A DNA stretch of 18,383 nt. It comes from an uncultured Allomuricauda sp. (GTDB taxonomy: Bacteria > Bacteroidota > Bacteroidia > Flavobacteriales > Flavobacteriaceae). Shown piece after piece: positions 1-8,349 of the stretch. Location: NCBI GenBank assembly GCA_937911965.1, contig CALDPL010000021.1:1-18383 (forward strand). Reading direction: 5' to 3'. The notes below the pieces were generated by a model. It saw only the letters and a program-made list of their open reading frames with translations, searched no databases and had not been told where the DNA came from. The position numbers and the translations under genes are program-made. Within the stretch, counting starts at the first letter, position 1. Each line of letters begins with the position of its first letter.

Positions 1-410
1 AAAACGAAGATTTCCCTCCTTTTGCGCGGTAGCTTTTGGATCCCGCCTTTTAAACGGTCCAAATCCGCTTTTTGTAAATCCTCTTCCAATTCCTCAGTTT
101 CGAAATCGGAACTTACGAAGTCTTGGTTCGAGACCATTCTCCTTTCCCGTTTGATATAGTTCAGAATAAGATTCCGACAGATTACAAACAGTTGTTTGTC
201 CAAAAGGACGTCTTCCTGTAATTTTTCCCTTTCCTCCCACAGTTTTACAAAGGTCTGTTGCACAAAATCGTCGGCCTCCAGGGTCGTGGTCCCAAATTTT
301 TTGGCAACCCCATATAGTTTGGAATAGTACCTTTTATAAACTTCCTCAAAAGAGCCCAGATCATCTTTTTTAAGACGACAGATCAGAAAATAAGAATTCA
401 TATTATTCAT
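1..410 (-). CDS. ECF RNA polymerase sigma factor, partial (C-terminus beyond window)
   Basis: Read by translating the minus strand from the ATG at 408-410. The reading frame is open for 136 codons to the window edge with no stop. The N-terminal half has the sigma-70 region 2 pattern: a SFEEVYKRYYSKLYGVAKKF helix near residues 20-39, then EADDFVQQTFVKLWE near 45-59 (core-binding and -10 recognition region). A region 4 start, LPRKRREIF, lies at the edge. This is the FecI-like ECF type common in Bacteroidota, usually followed by a fecR anti-sigma gene and a susCD pair. Those genes would lie outside the window to the left. A second in-frame Met lies three codons downstream and could be the true start. 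The gene lies 399 nt past the end of the transporter gene on the same strand, so it probably begins a separate unit. Confidence 0.88.
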   Translation of the reverse strand, partial: MNNMNSYFLICRLKKDDLGSFEEVYKRYYSKLYGVAKKFGTTTLEADDFVQQTFVKLWEEREKLQEDVLLDKQLFVICRNLILNYIKRERRMVSNQDFVSSDFETEELEEDLQKADLDRLKGGIQKLPRKRREIFV

Positions 411-809
411 TAGGAAAGCGTATGCCTTGCGATAAATATATGAACATATCATAAAGAAACAAATAGAATATTGTTAAATAGGCAATCATGATGACAGGCC
501 CCAATTGCTGTGGAGTACTTGGTTTCAAAGCGTGAAGAGATTTGGCAGGGTACTCCCTTGTACACTGCTATTCCAATGCGCATTTCCCAAACACCTTAAT
601 AACTATCTCAAAGCACAAGGAAGCTTTTAATCCTATTGGCGGGCCCAGCTTCATATTGGACATGGGGAAGCATGTTGCGCCCCAAAGGTCTTGAACGTTG
701 AATCAGCAATTGATTCCTCCCTTTGTCCCTATTTTGGGTTTTTTCCACTTTGAATCGAAATATTACCCGCTCCCGAGCTTTAGGACAAATACCGAAATGC
801 CAATTCCTG
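411..809. other. Intergenic gap between the DASS transporter and the next sigma gene
   Basis: This 399-nt stretch holds no convincing gene. The open frames here lack family features and are antisense or out of frame with their neighbours. It should contain the end of the upstream operon and the promoter of the leftward sigma gene. I see an A/T-rich stretch just upstream of the sigma start (about 425-480) but no clean Bacteroidota promoter with the TTG and TAnnTTTG elements at normal spacing. A weak inverted repeat, GAAATG/CATTTC around 794-816 with an 11-nt loop, overlaps the transporter stop codon. It is too weak to call a terminator. Confidence 0.5.
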
Positions 810-2273
810 TCATTTCGAGTAGGATGGAACGGCATCCAAATCCCAAATCAAAGGCAATGCAAAGTAGATAAACAATGTCAAAAATATAATTGATAATATA
901 TTCATCCAGAATCCTTTTAAAACCATATCCCCCATGTTCAGATACCCCGAACCGAAGACGATTGCATTGGGCGGGGTGGCCACGGGCAGCATGAAGGCGC
1001 ATGACGCGGCCACAGTGGCTCCCATCATCAAATAGTAGGGATGAACCCCAAGAATGGGTGCAACAGAGACCAGAACGGGTAACATCATTGCCGTAGTGGC
1101 AATATTGGAGGTAATTTCCGTAAGAAAATTGACCATACCAATTACGATGATCAGAACTATCATAAAAGGCAAGGTATCCAGTGCTTCCAACTTTCCACCG
1201 ATCCAAAATGCCAGGCCACTGGACTCAAAACCAGATGCCAATGCCAAACCTCCTCCAAACAAGAGAACAATATCCCAAGGCAATTTAACCGCATCCTTCC
1301 ATACCAATATGCATTCTCCCTTTACTTTGGCCGGAGCCACGAACAGCAACATTACTGTGCAAATGCTTATTACTGTATCATCAATGCCGGGAATCATTTT
1401 TTGAAGCAAAAAAGATCTGGAAATCCATGCCAGAGCGGTACAAGAGAAAATAATCAAGACCACTTTCTCCTCAAAAGTCATCCTTCCCAAGTCCATGAGT
1501 TGTCGGTCAATTTCCTTCTTCCCCCCAGGAAAGGCTTTCTGTTTGAATTTAAAAGCAAATCTGGTGAGGTACTTCCAGCACACCCAAAGCAGGGCAATAG
1601 AAATGGGAAAGGCCAATAGAAACCATTGGGAAAAAGTGATCTCAACTCCGAATGTGGTTTCAATTACACCGGCCAACACCAAATTGGTAGGGGAGCCGAT
1701 CAAAGTTGAAATACCTCCTATGGAAGCACTGTAGGCAATGGCCAACATTAAAACCTTGCCGAAAATCAAGTTCTCATTCCGAATGGTCTGGGGGTTGTCG
1801 TTCAATTGTGCCACTATGGCCAATCCCATGGGCAAGATCATTACCGTGGCCGCAGTATTGGATATCCACATGGACAAAAAGGCCGTGGCAACCATAAACC
1901 CAAGAATAATATTGACCACATTGGTTCCCACAATCTTAATGATGGACAAGGCTATTCTTTTATGGAGGTTCCATTTTTCTATGGCAATGGCCAGAATAAA
2001 CCCTCCTATATAGAGAAAGATATATTTATGCCCAAAGGATTCCGTGGTTTCCGCCAATCCAAGGGCTCCTGTTAAGGGAAACAAAACGATGGGCAATAAA
2101 GCCGTTATGGCAATGGAAATGGCCTCGGTGACCCACCAAATGGCCACCCAAGAAACTGTTGCCAGAACCGCATTGGCGGATTCCTCCAATCCTTCGGGAT
2201 GGAAGAAAAAAAGAATGTAAAAGAAGGAAAGAGGCCCTAGGACCAATCCAATCTGTCGTTTGTTTATTTGCAT
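810..2273 (-). CDS. DASS/SLC13-family sodium:dicarboxylate/sulfate symporter
   Basis: A 487-residue, highly hydrophobic inner-membrane protein of the divalent anion:sodium symporter family (SLC13, VcINDY-like). Members import succinate, malate, citrate or sulfate with sodium ions. The sequence shows both substrate/ion-binding repeats: SNT at 138-140 (SNTAATVMILP) and TSN at 388-390 (SNIATTAMMLP, with Ile in place of the usual Thr). It also carries a full match to the family signature at about 423-439 (ASCAFMLPVATPPNAIV). Its length is normal for bacterial members. It is the last gene of the unit and starts only 3 nt after the MBL-fold gene stop, so it is very probably co-transcribed. From its position I infer that it takes up an anionic product of the exported hydrolases encoded upstream. 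The substrate cannot be told from sequence; it could be a dicarboxylate, sulfate or an amino-acid-derived acid. Confidence 0.93.
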   Translation of the reverse strand: MQINKRQIGLVLGPLSFFYILFFFHPEGLEESANAVLATVSWVAIWWVTEAISIAITALLPIVLFPLTGALGLAETTESFGHKYIFLYIGGFILAIAIEKWNLHKRIALSIIKIVGTNVVNIILGFMVATAFLSMWISNTAATVMILPMGLAIVAQLNDNPQTIRNENLIFGKVLMLAIAYSASIGGISTLIGSPTNLVLAGVIETTFGVEITFSQWFLLAFPISIALLWVCWKYLTRFAFKFKQKAFPGGKKEIDRQLMDLGRMTFEEKVVLIIFSCTALAWISRSFLLQKMIPGIDDTVISICTVMLLFVAPAKVKGECILVWKDAVKLPWDIVLLFGGGLALASGFESSGLAFWIGGKLEALDTLPFMIVLIIVIGMVNFLTEITSNIATTAMMLPVLVSVAPILGVHPYYLMMGATVAASCAFMLPVATPPNAIVFGSGYLNMGDMVLKGFWMNILSIIFLTLFIYFALPLIWDLDAVPSYSK

Positions 2274-2276
2274 AAT

Positions 2277-3239
2277 TTATTCTATGACAATGGTCTTCAG
2301 ATGACTCGGCACAATCACTTTGGAATTCGGGGATACTGCTTTTACCTCCTCGATGAAAGGTTTGACCTTGGTATCAAGGGCCTCCTCCTGGGAAAAGCCA
2401 TAGGGAACCCTGAAATTGTCCCAATGAGATGGAATTATGGTTTTTGGGAAACCTGTGAGAGTCAATAACCGTTCCGTATATTTAAATATTTCAAGCCTTG
2501 AAAAATTGACCCCGGGCAAAAGTATGTCCGGTTTTAGTCCAATCAGTTCCCGTTCAATATAATTCATGGAACCTGCAGTAAGCACCTTGTGATTTTTGAA
2601 TCGAATCAGGAACATCAAGGAACCTCCTTCGACAAAATCCTTCAACTTTAGGGGAGCATTCAGTTTACTCCAATCCTTATGTTCCCGAGAATCAAAATAG
2701 TGTTTCCCACCCAATGCGGAGTGAATGGAAGGAATTACCCGCACCGAAAGGCTCTGGAATTGATAATCCTCCCCTCCCCTAACGGTCAACAATTGGTCTT
2801 CCGGGATGCCATATGCCCTTAATATATTTGTTGTGGTCTCCGTACCGATTACCTTGGCCCCGGTCTTATTTGCAATGTAGGGCACATCGCCCAAATGGTC
2901 CACATGGGAATGATGTACCAGGATATAATCCGCATTTTTGATTGTATTTTCGATCATTACTGTATCCGGTAGGTAGATATCCGTTGGGAAGAAGCTTTTT
3001 CTTTGGTCTATCTCACTGTTAGCCGGACTGTTGCCCAATTTTAATCTGGACAGGTAGGGATCTATCAATACAGTTACCTTGTCATCACTTAATTCCCAAC
3101 CTGCGGCACCAAAATAAGTGAACTTCAGACCAGGGTCGTCGCTCCCCTGCCCTTGGCCAATGATCGAGCTTGAAGTGCACAAAAAGAATATGGAAAAAAG
3201 AATACCTTTTGATTGGGCGGTATATTTTGTCTTTGCCAT
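2277..3239 (-). CDS. Exported metallo-beta-lactamase-fold hydrolase (UlaG-like)
   Basis: A 320-residue protein with an N-terminal signal peptide (basic start, hydrophobic core about residues 12-28), predicted to be exported. The mature part has the metallo-beta-lactamase fold. It starts with a FTYFGAAGWEL strand and DPYLS (60-64), then the metal-binding HxHxDH motif as H110-S-H112-V-D114-H115. Further candidate ligands are H173 and H282 (SHWDN). The layout resembles the UlaG/YtnP-like branch (lactonases and related hydrolases) more than beta-lactamases. The metal motif is intact, so it should be active. It sits 9 nt after the RidA gene and 3 nt before the transporter gene. I infer that it hydrolyses a product of the pathway, perhaps a lactone or cyclic amide, in the periplasm. 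The substrate is unknown. No lipobox is evident, so a soluble periplasmic location is likelier than a lipoprotein. Confidence 0.87.
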   Translation of the reverse strand: MAKTKYTAQSKGILFSIFFLCTSSSIIGQGQGSDDPGLKFTYFGAAGWELSDDKVTVLIDPYLSRLKLGNSPANSEIDQRKSFFPTDIYLPDTVMIENTIKNADYILVHHSHVDHLGDVPYIANKTGAKVIGTETTTNILRAYGIPEDQLLTVRGGEDYQFQSLSVRVIPSIHSALGGKHYFDSREHKDWSKLNAPLKLKDFVEGGSLMFLIRFKNHKVLTAGSMNYIERELIGLKPDILLPGVNFSRLEIFKYTERLLTLTGFPKTIIPSHWDNFRVPYGFSQEEALDTKVKPFIEEVKAVSPNSKVIVPSHLKTIVIE

Positions 3240-3248
3240 AATAAATGA

Positions 3249-3728
3249 TTAATGTGCCTCAATTTCAACAATGCACTCCACCTCCACGCATTGGTCCCTT
3301 GGCAATGAGGCAACGCCTATAGCGGCACGAGCATGGATACCACGTTCCCCAAAGACCTCAACCATTAAATCTGAAAAGCCATTGATCACCTTAGGCTGAT
3401 CGACGAAGTCTTGATGCGAATTCACAAAGGCGAGAACCTTTACGATTCGATTTACTTTTTTAAGATCTCCCAACATTTCCTTCAGCACAGCTATTTGGTT
3501 GATGGCCGTGAGCCGGGAGGCCTCATATCCCCTTTCTATGGAAATCCCATCACCCAACTTTCCTGTTATTTCAGTACCATCGAAATATCTAGGACCTTTT
3601 CCCGCCAGGAAAATAAGATTGCCTGCCCTGATTCCGTTCACGTAATTTGCCACCGGCTTGGGTGCCAAAGGGAGTTCAATGCCAAGTTTTCTCAATCTGG
3701 CTTCGGGGTCATTGATTGTTGTATTCAT
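3249..3728 (-). CDS. RidA/YjgF/UK114-family protein
   Basis: A 159-residue protein with no signal peptide, so expected in the cytoplasm. It belongs to the RidA family, whose best-studied members hydrolyse reactive enamine/imine intermediates made by PLP enzymes and form trimers. The C-terminal hallmark is present: R134 in HARAAIGVASLP aligns with the catalytic, carboxylate-binding Arg of RidA (Arg105 in E. coli). E149, fifteen residues later (CVEVECIVE), aligns with Glu120. It is longer than classic RidA (about 128 aa) because of an N-terminal extension, which suggests a RidA-like subgroup such as Rid4-7 rather than archetypal RidA. Its ATG directly abuts the TAG stop of the amidohydrolase gene (TAG then ATG, no gap), so translation is probably coupled. 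I infer a role in clearing an imine or enamine formed from the imported compound; other substrates are possible. Confidence 0.9.
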   Translation of the reverse strand: MNTTINDPEARLRKLGIELPLAPKPVANYVNGIRAGNLIFLAGKGPRYFDGTEITGKLGDGISIERGYEASRLTAINQIAVLKEMLGDLKKVNRIVKVLAFVNSHQDFVDQPKVINGFSDLMVEVFGERGIHARAAIGVASLPRDQCVEVECIVEIEAH

Positions 3729-5771
3729 CTATTCAAATCTTTTAGGTTTAAAATCAGCTGCTTCCCATAAGGGCTGGCTATCATAATATTTTCCGTTGGT
3801 CATTACGGCTGTCACCGTCCTGATATTTGAAATATCCTCCAGGGGATTTTCTTCCAAGATGGCAATATCGGCCTCCTTCCCCACTTCCAAGGTTCCGGTC
3901 CTATGGTCCATACCCATGACCTTGGCAGGAACAATAGTGGCCGATTTCAGGGCCTCCAATGTGGAGAACCCCCCATGACGATGATAGGTTTCCAGTTCCA
4001 GATAAAGGCTGAATACAGGAACTATATTGTCGGTTCCGGCAACTATGGGTATTCCTGCTCTATGGAATTCACCGATGACCTCCATGGCTTTGATATAATC
4101 TTCCTTGGCCCGTTGTGCCCGCTTTAAGGGCAGTCCACGCCTATACCGTTTGCTCTCATAGAGTTCATAGGCCATCCTCCCCGCATCGGGCTCCACGGAT
4201 TCAATGGGGACACCCTTGGGGAGTGCCCGCACCACATCCAGGGCAATGGTGGGATCCAATACGGTTCCATGTTCCAAATAGAATTGTATGGCAGCCTGGA
4301 GACGTTCCTTTGAAATTTCATGTTCCGTTAAATAGAACTGGGGTAGTTCGGAAAGTGTTTTATCCGGAAAAAGGATTGAAAGGAATCTGCCTCTATGGCT
4401 CAATTGGTCCATGCCTCCCTCGACGGCCTCCTTGGCGCTCCCCACCGCCGATGGGATGTGCCCGGTGACGGTCAACCCCAATTTATGGGCCTCTTCGGAC
4501 AGCACCTTTAATATTTCGGGTTCAATCGAAGTATATATCTTAATCTGTTTATATCCATTTTTGTGATATAGGGCCACCACTTTCCGCGCCTGTTCCGGGC
4601 TGGTTGCACGGATAATTCCATTGCCTTTGATTCCAGGGCCATCGGTCATGCCCGCCAATAGTATTTCAGGACCCAATTTTCCCTCCAGGGCAATGGCATC
4701 CCGGAATGCCGTGGCAAACTCCAGTTCATTGCCATTGTCCCTGATCGTGGTGACCCCTCCCGCCAAATAAGCCGGTGCCCATTGCACTTGATTTGAATGG
4801 GCGTGCATATCCCAAAGCCCCGGAATTAGAAATTTTCCGGTCAAATCTATGATCTGGGCATGTTCGGGGATATTAATAACTTTTCTAGGGCCCATGGCCT
4901 TGATCAATCCCGCTTCCACGATCAGGGTCATATCCTTTTCCACGCGTTCATTAAGACCGGTGACAACGTCGCCCCCCACCAAAGCTTTTAGGCCCGAGCC
5001 GTTTGAATCAAGGTCACGGGTGTATTCTTCCAGAGCCTTCATCTGTTCCTCAACATTGCCCTGAACAAAGGTTTCCATGGCCCCTTCATACCCTTTTCTC
5101 ACGATTTCCCTGATTTGGGTATTGGCCATCACCAAGGCAACGAGATTATTAGATTCGTCCAACCAAACGGTTCTTCCTCCCCAATTGATTCCCCTGATGA
5201 TGTAACGGTCAAGAATTATTTTTTTCCCTTTTAGAATAACCGTGTCCTTGGCAGAATGCGTAATGGAAACCTCACCCCTGGGCAAAGTGGGCACCTTTAG
5301 GAGCCCATTTTTAAAACAATAGTGATAGAGGGCCATCTCCATGGCGGCGGGAATGTTGCTGTGTAGTGGAAAGGATAGTTTAGGGGGCCTTGTTACGGAA
5401 ACCTCATGGTCCCCTTCCCAAAGGGATACTTCTCCCACAGCGGACCGTTCCATTCTGAATAAAGTGATGGTGTCGGTTCCACTGATTCGTTTATTACTGT
5501 AAAGGATAGGTTCCAAATCTTTGGACAGCCGGAGTTCCGCTAGGATTCCAGAAATCCGGCCCCTTTCATTTTCCCCTTGTACGGATTTTATCACAATGGT
5601 GTCATTCTGGGTGTGGATTGTATAGTTTTCCTCCCCGATCGGGGACTGCCTTCTATGGACTAGAAAGGAACCTTCCTCAACACCGTCGAAAACCGTGGTG
5701 GGTGCAGGGGAACAGGAGGTCAAAATCCCTATGAACAGGATTGATACTCTTTTGATTGCACTTATTCTCAT
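3729..5771 (-). CDS. Amidohydrolase-family lipoprotein with extra N-terminal domain
   Basis: A 680-residue lipoprotein: a basic N-terminus and hydrophobic stretch end in the lipobox ILTSC, with Cys20 as the lipidation site. Residues about 25-220 form a beta-rich region (RRQSPIGEENYTI, later strands ending near NLVALVMANTQ) that resembles the DUF3108/LolA-like domains of exported proteins. Residues about 262-680 are a metal-dependent amidohydrolase of the imidazolonepropionase-like type: composite beta domain start, metal motif H323-A-H325 (GLWDMHAH), Lys411 (KIY, possible carboxylated bridge), H438 (TGHIP), H459 (QLSHRG) and D581 (AGTDN). All expected metal ligands are present, so activity is expected. 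Such exported members cleave C-N bonds in peptides or cyclic amides, or act as Xaa-Pro dipeptidases. The substrate cannot be told here. It lies 33 nt after the FG-GAP gene and directly abuts the RidA gene. Confidence 0.88.
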   Translation of the reverse strand: MRISAIKRVSILFIGILTSCSPAPTTVFDGVEEGSFLVHRRQSPIGEENYTIHTQNDTIVIKSVQGENERGRISGILAELRLSKDLEPILYSNKRISGTDTITLFRMERSAVGEVSLWEGDHEVSVTRPPKLSFPLHSNIPAAMEMALYHYCFKNGLLKVPTLPRGEVSITHSAKDTVILKGKKIILDRYIIRGINWGGRTVWLDESNNLVALVMANTQIREIVRKGYEGAMETFVQGNVEEQMKALEEYTRDLDSNGSGLKALVGGDVVTGLNERVEKDMTLIVEAGLIKAMGPRKVINIPEHAQIIDLTGKFLIPGLWDMHAHSNQVQWAPAYLAGGVTTIRDNGNELEFATAFRDAIALEGKLGPEILLAGMTDGPGIKGNGIIRATSPEQARKVVALYHKNGYKQIKIYTSIEPEILKVLSEEAHKLGLTVTGHIPSAVGSAKEAVEGGMDQLSHRGRFLSILFPDKTLSELPQFYLTEHEISKERLQAAIQFYLEHGTVLDPTIALDVVRALPKGVPIESVEPDAGRMAYELYESKRYRRGLPLKRAQRAKEDYIKAMEVIGEFHRAGIPIVAGTDNIVPVFSLYLELETYHRHGGFSTLEALKSATIVPAKVMGMDHRTGTLEVGKEADIAILEENPLEDISNIRTVTAVMTNGKYYDSQPLWEAADFKPKRFE

Positions 5772-5804
5772 TATTTACATTTTGGATTTACGTAGAGGGT
5801 GATT

Positions 5805-6929
5805 TTATGGAGTCTTCCGGATGGGGCGATTAAAATAATAGAGGTTCCACTGATCGGAATTGCTTTCTATTATGTCCAGTCGCCCATCCCCGTTCAAATC
5901 CACTGCCTTTATGTCATAGGTATTGCGACGTTTATCGCTCAAGCGCATCTTGGTCCAACTTTGCCCCTTGCCCCCATTCAGGAATACTGTATTGGGTTCC
6001 CCATAATTACCCACAACGATATCAACTTCCCCGTCCAGGTCGAAGTCCCCTATACTCAGGGAAAAGGATTCAGAAGGGTCCGGGTCGTATACCAAACTGC
6101 GTCCATAGGTCATGGATGAGTTTCCAAAGTAGATGATATTTGGTGATCCGATATTGGCCGTTATGATATCCAAATATCCATCTCGGTCCACATCTGCAAC
6201 GGCTACAGATCTGGTGTTTTCCTTCCCGTTTCCATACGGAATGCCTGTTGGAAACGAAAGTTTTCCATCATTTAGGTAAACATAATTGGACTGTCCGTCC
6301 CGATTGGCAAGGACCAGGTCCAAATGTCCATCACCATTCATGTCGGCAACTTCGACATCAATGGTTGAGTCCTCTTTGGAGCCAAAGGCAGTGCAAAAGG
6401 GGAAATTACCGGTCCCATCGTTTAGACAAAGTTCGTTTTCACGACCCCTATTGGTAATCAGGATATCCATGTCCCCGTCATTGTCAATGTCGGCGACCAC
6501 AATATTTCGGGTCGGTGCATAGCGTGCTCCAAAGCTGGGGCCCTTGGTGAAATTTCCCTTTCCATCGTTGAAAAAGATAAAATTGGGAGCCATATCATTA
6601 CCCACGGCCACATCTAGGTCCCCATCGTTGTCAAAATCAGCGAGTTCCGTTGAATAGCTGGTTTGCTGCTCATCTCCCAATTCCCTGGACACCGTAAAAA
6701 TTCCACGTCCATTATTGTAGAAAATGCGGTTCTGACCCGGCCAATGCCTCCCGTTGGCAACCAAGATATCCACATCGCCATCCCCGTCAATGTCCCCTAC
6801 GTCCAAGGAAGCCGTCCGCTCCTTTAGGGTTCCAAGAATCAGCCTCCCACTGGTAAAGAACTCAATGGATTGAGCTTGTGCCCCACCCATTGAAAGAACG
6901 AAAAGAAGTGTTCGAAGTATTGTATTCAT
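5805..6929 (-). CDS. Secreted FG-GAP/VCBS-repeat beta-propeller protein
   Basis: A 374-residue protein with a short signal peptide (hydrophobic core then AQA-Q near residue 20). It is built almost entirely of repeats. Seven copies of a calcium-loop motif of the form D-x-[DN]-x-D-G-x-[LMVI]-D-[IVL] occur at even spacing, for example GDIDGDGDVDILV, ADFDNDGDLDVAV, ADIDNDGDMDILI, ADMNGDGHLDLVL, ADVDRDGYLDIIT, GDFDLDGEVDIVV and VDLNGDGRLDIIE. Each is followed by an IYFN(N/D)G-type strand. Seven such units predict a closed seven-bladed propeller of the integrin-alpha/VCBS type that binds calcium. No catalytic domain and no T9SS C-terminal sorting domain is visible. I infer a binding, scaffold or adhesin role at the cell surface or in the periplasm for the imported substrate. 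A lyase role, known for some propellers, is not excluded. Confidence 0.88.
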   Translation of the reverse strand: MNTILRTLLFVLSMGGAQAQSIEFFTSGRLILGTLKERTASLDVGDIDGDGDVDILVANGRHWPGQNRIFYNNGRGIFTVSRELGDEQQTSYSTELADFDNDGDLDVAVGNDMAPNFIFFNDGKGNFTKGPSFGARYAPTRNIVVADIDNDGDMDILITNRGRENELCLNDGTGNFPFCTAFGSKEDSTIDVEVADMNGDGHLDLVLANRDGQSNYVYLNDGKLSFPTGIPYGNGKENTRSVAVADVDRDGYLDIITANIGSPNIIYFGNSSMTYGRSLVYDPDPSESFSLSIGDFDLDGEVDIVVGNYGEPNTVFLNGGKGQSWTKMRLSDKRRNTYDIKAVDLNGDGRLDIIESNSDQWNLYYFNRPIRKTP

Positions 6930-7206
6930 TGCTTAATACGTTTTTAAGATTCTAGGTTTATTCAATACCCAACCTTTGAACCAAGGTGGTTTCAATCAAA
7001 GATCAAGTCGGTTCATGTCCTATAATCAGTTTTTAAAAATTCCTGAATACGAACCTCAACCTCCACGAAAAAAAATTAAGTACGCTACTCTTGGGATTCC
7101 TTTCGCTCTTTTACTGGCTTATAGTACCCTCGATTGACGAAAAGAAATCAAAAAAGATTAAACTAAATCCTTCCATACCATTTCGATGAGACAATTGGCA
7201 CCTAAA
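6930..7206 (-). promoter_or_regulatory. 277-nt gap before the five-gene hydrolase/transporter block; possible internal promoter region
   Basis: This is the widest gap within the co-oriented genes and has no coding signal. It is A/T-rich, with poly-T runs on the minus strand at about 7065-7080 and 7145-7165. A sequence GATCTTTG on the minus strand (about 6998-7005) resembles the Bacteroidota -7 element TAnnTTTG, but no matching TTG box lies at the right distance. The gap may hold a terminator for the susCD-dipeptidase part and a promoter for the downstream genes. Neither is proven. Confidence 0.25.
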
Positions 7207-8349
7207 TCAATTTTTAAGGACCTCCCCAAAATAGCGCAGCCAATTCCCACCCAATATTTTTTCAATGTCGGCCTGTTTATACCCCCTGCGATCCAGACCC
7301 ATGGCAACATGCCTGTATCGATCGGTTCCGTCCAGTTCAGGGATCCAAGGGGGCCAGCGCACCTGGTAGGAGGGTTTGAAACGGGTCAAGCGCGGGAGGT
7401 ACCAATTTTCCCGTGTGGACCCCACTGCCTCCAAACCCTGAATGGCAAAATCAGAGGCCAGACCAACATGCTCCATGCCCGCTACCTTCACGGCGTGGTC
7501 AATATGGTCCAAATAGGTTTCCAGGGTAGTTTCTCCCCCTGGATCTGGACCGATCATATAGCCTAGACAGATAATCCCCATGATTCCCCCTTTATTGGCC
7601 ATTAGTTTGATCTCCTCATCCGTTTTGGCCCTTGGATGGCCCTTATAAAGGGACTCGCACATGGAGTGGTTAAAACAGGCTCCTGAGGTACTGAAACGCA
7701 ATCCGTCCATGGTCGTCTGCCGTCCACAGTGCGACAGGTCCACAATAATGCCGAGATCGTTCATCCGATCTAGGGCTTCCAATCCAAAATCCGACAATCC
7801 TGCATTGGTGCGTTCCGTGCAACCATCCCCCAGGAGGTTTCGCTGGTTGTAGGTCAATTGGACCCAACGGGTTCCTTCTCGGTACAGGGTATTGAGGTTG
7901 TCGATGGATTTTTCGATCATGGTGGCATTCTGGAACCCGAACAAAATTGCAGCCTTACCTTCCTTTTTGGCCTTTACAAAATCTTCGCCCCCCTTGGCCA
8001 GAATCAATCGGTCAGGATTGTCCACAATCCTTTTGTTCCACTCGTCCAACGCTTCCAAAGCCACCCCAAGATTTGCTGAGGCAAGGGAAGCGCAGAATCC
8101 TGTGTAACCCGATCGGGACAGGGCTTCAAAAGACCGATTGTCCCAGCCTCTTGGAATTACCAATCCATCAATGACCATGGCTTCATCATACATTTTTCGT
8201 ATTCTTTTGTTCGATTCATCGACCAAAATTTCCACTCCCTTGCCTGAATCATGGCCCCGGGGGTGCCCCATGGAAGTCATGGCATGTATCCATTGTATCG
8301 GCAATAGTGTACTGAGTGATATCATTCTTGTCATATCTCTTCTCTTCAT
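7207..8349 (-). CDS. Exported M19 (membrane/renal dipeptidase)-family protein, incomplete metal site
   Basis: A 380-residue protein whose start (MKRRDMTRMISLS) resembles a twin-arginine signal, so probably exported. The body follows the peptidase M19 family: VIDG at 59-62, LGL/EALDRMNDLGIIVDLSHCG at 188-209 (canonical MNRLGMIVDLSH) with H207, NHS with H228, GGIMGI at 254-259 and GLASDF with D300. These family members cleave dipeptides using two metal ions. The first metal pair is missing here: the canonical DGHND is replaced by D61-G-L-V-I, so both ligands are lost. The bridging Glu of the usual EGG is Gln140 (FGFQNA). Two His ligands and the Asp remain. It may be a divergent branch with one metal or another chemistry, or a binding protein. 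It lies 153 nt after susD in the same direction and is probably part of the same locus. Confidence 0.85.
   Translation of the reverse strand: MKRRDMTRMISLSTLLPIQWIHAMTSMGHPRGHDSGKGVEILVDESNKRIRKMYDEAMVIDGLVIPRGWDNRSFEALSRSGYTGFCASLASANLGVALEALDEWNKRIVDNPDRLILAKGGEDFVKAKKEGKAAILFGFQNATMIEKSIDNLNTLYREGTRWVQLTYNQRNLLGDGCTERTNAGLSDFGLEALDRMNDLGIIVDLSHCGRQTTMDGLRFSTSGACFNHSMCESLYKGHPRAKTDEEIKLMANKGGIMGIICLGYMIGPDPGGETTLETYLDHIDHAVKVAGMEHVGLASDFAIQGLEAVGSTRENWYLPRLTRFKPSYQVRWPPWIPELDGTDRYRHVAMGLDRRGYKQADIEKILGGNWLRYFGEVLKN

Noticed and set aside
608..835. Minus-strand 75-codon open frame after the transporter gene
   Set aside because: It overlaps the transporter end out of frame, has a biased Arg/Asn composition and no family features.
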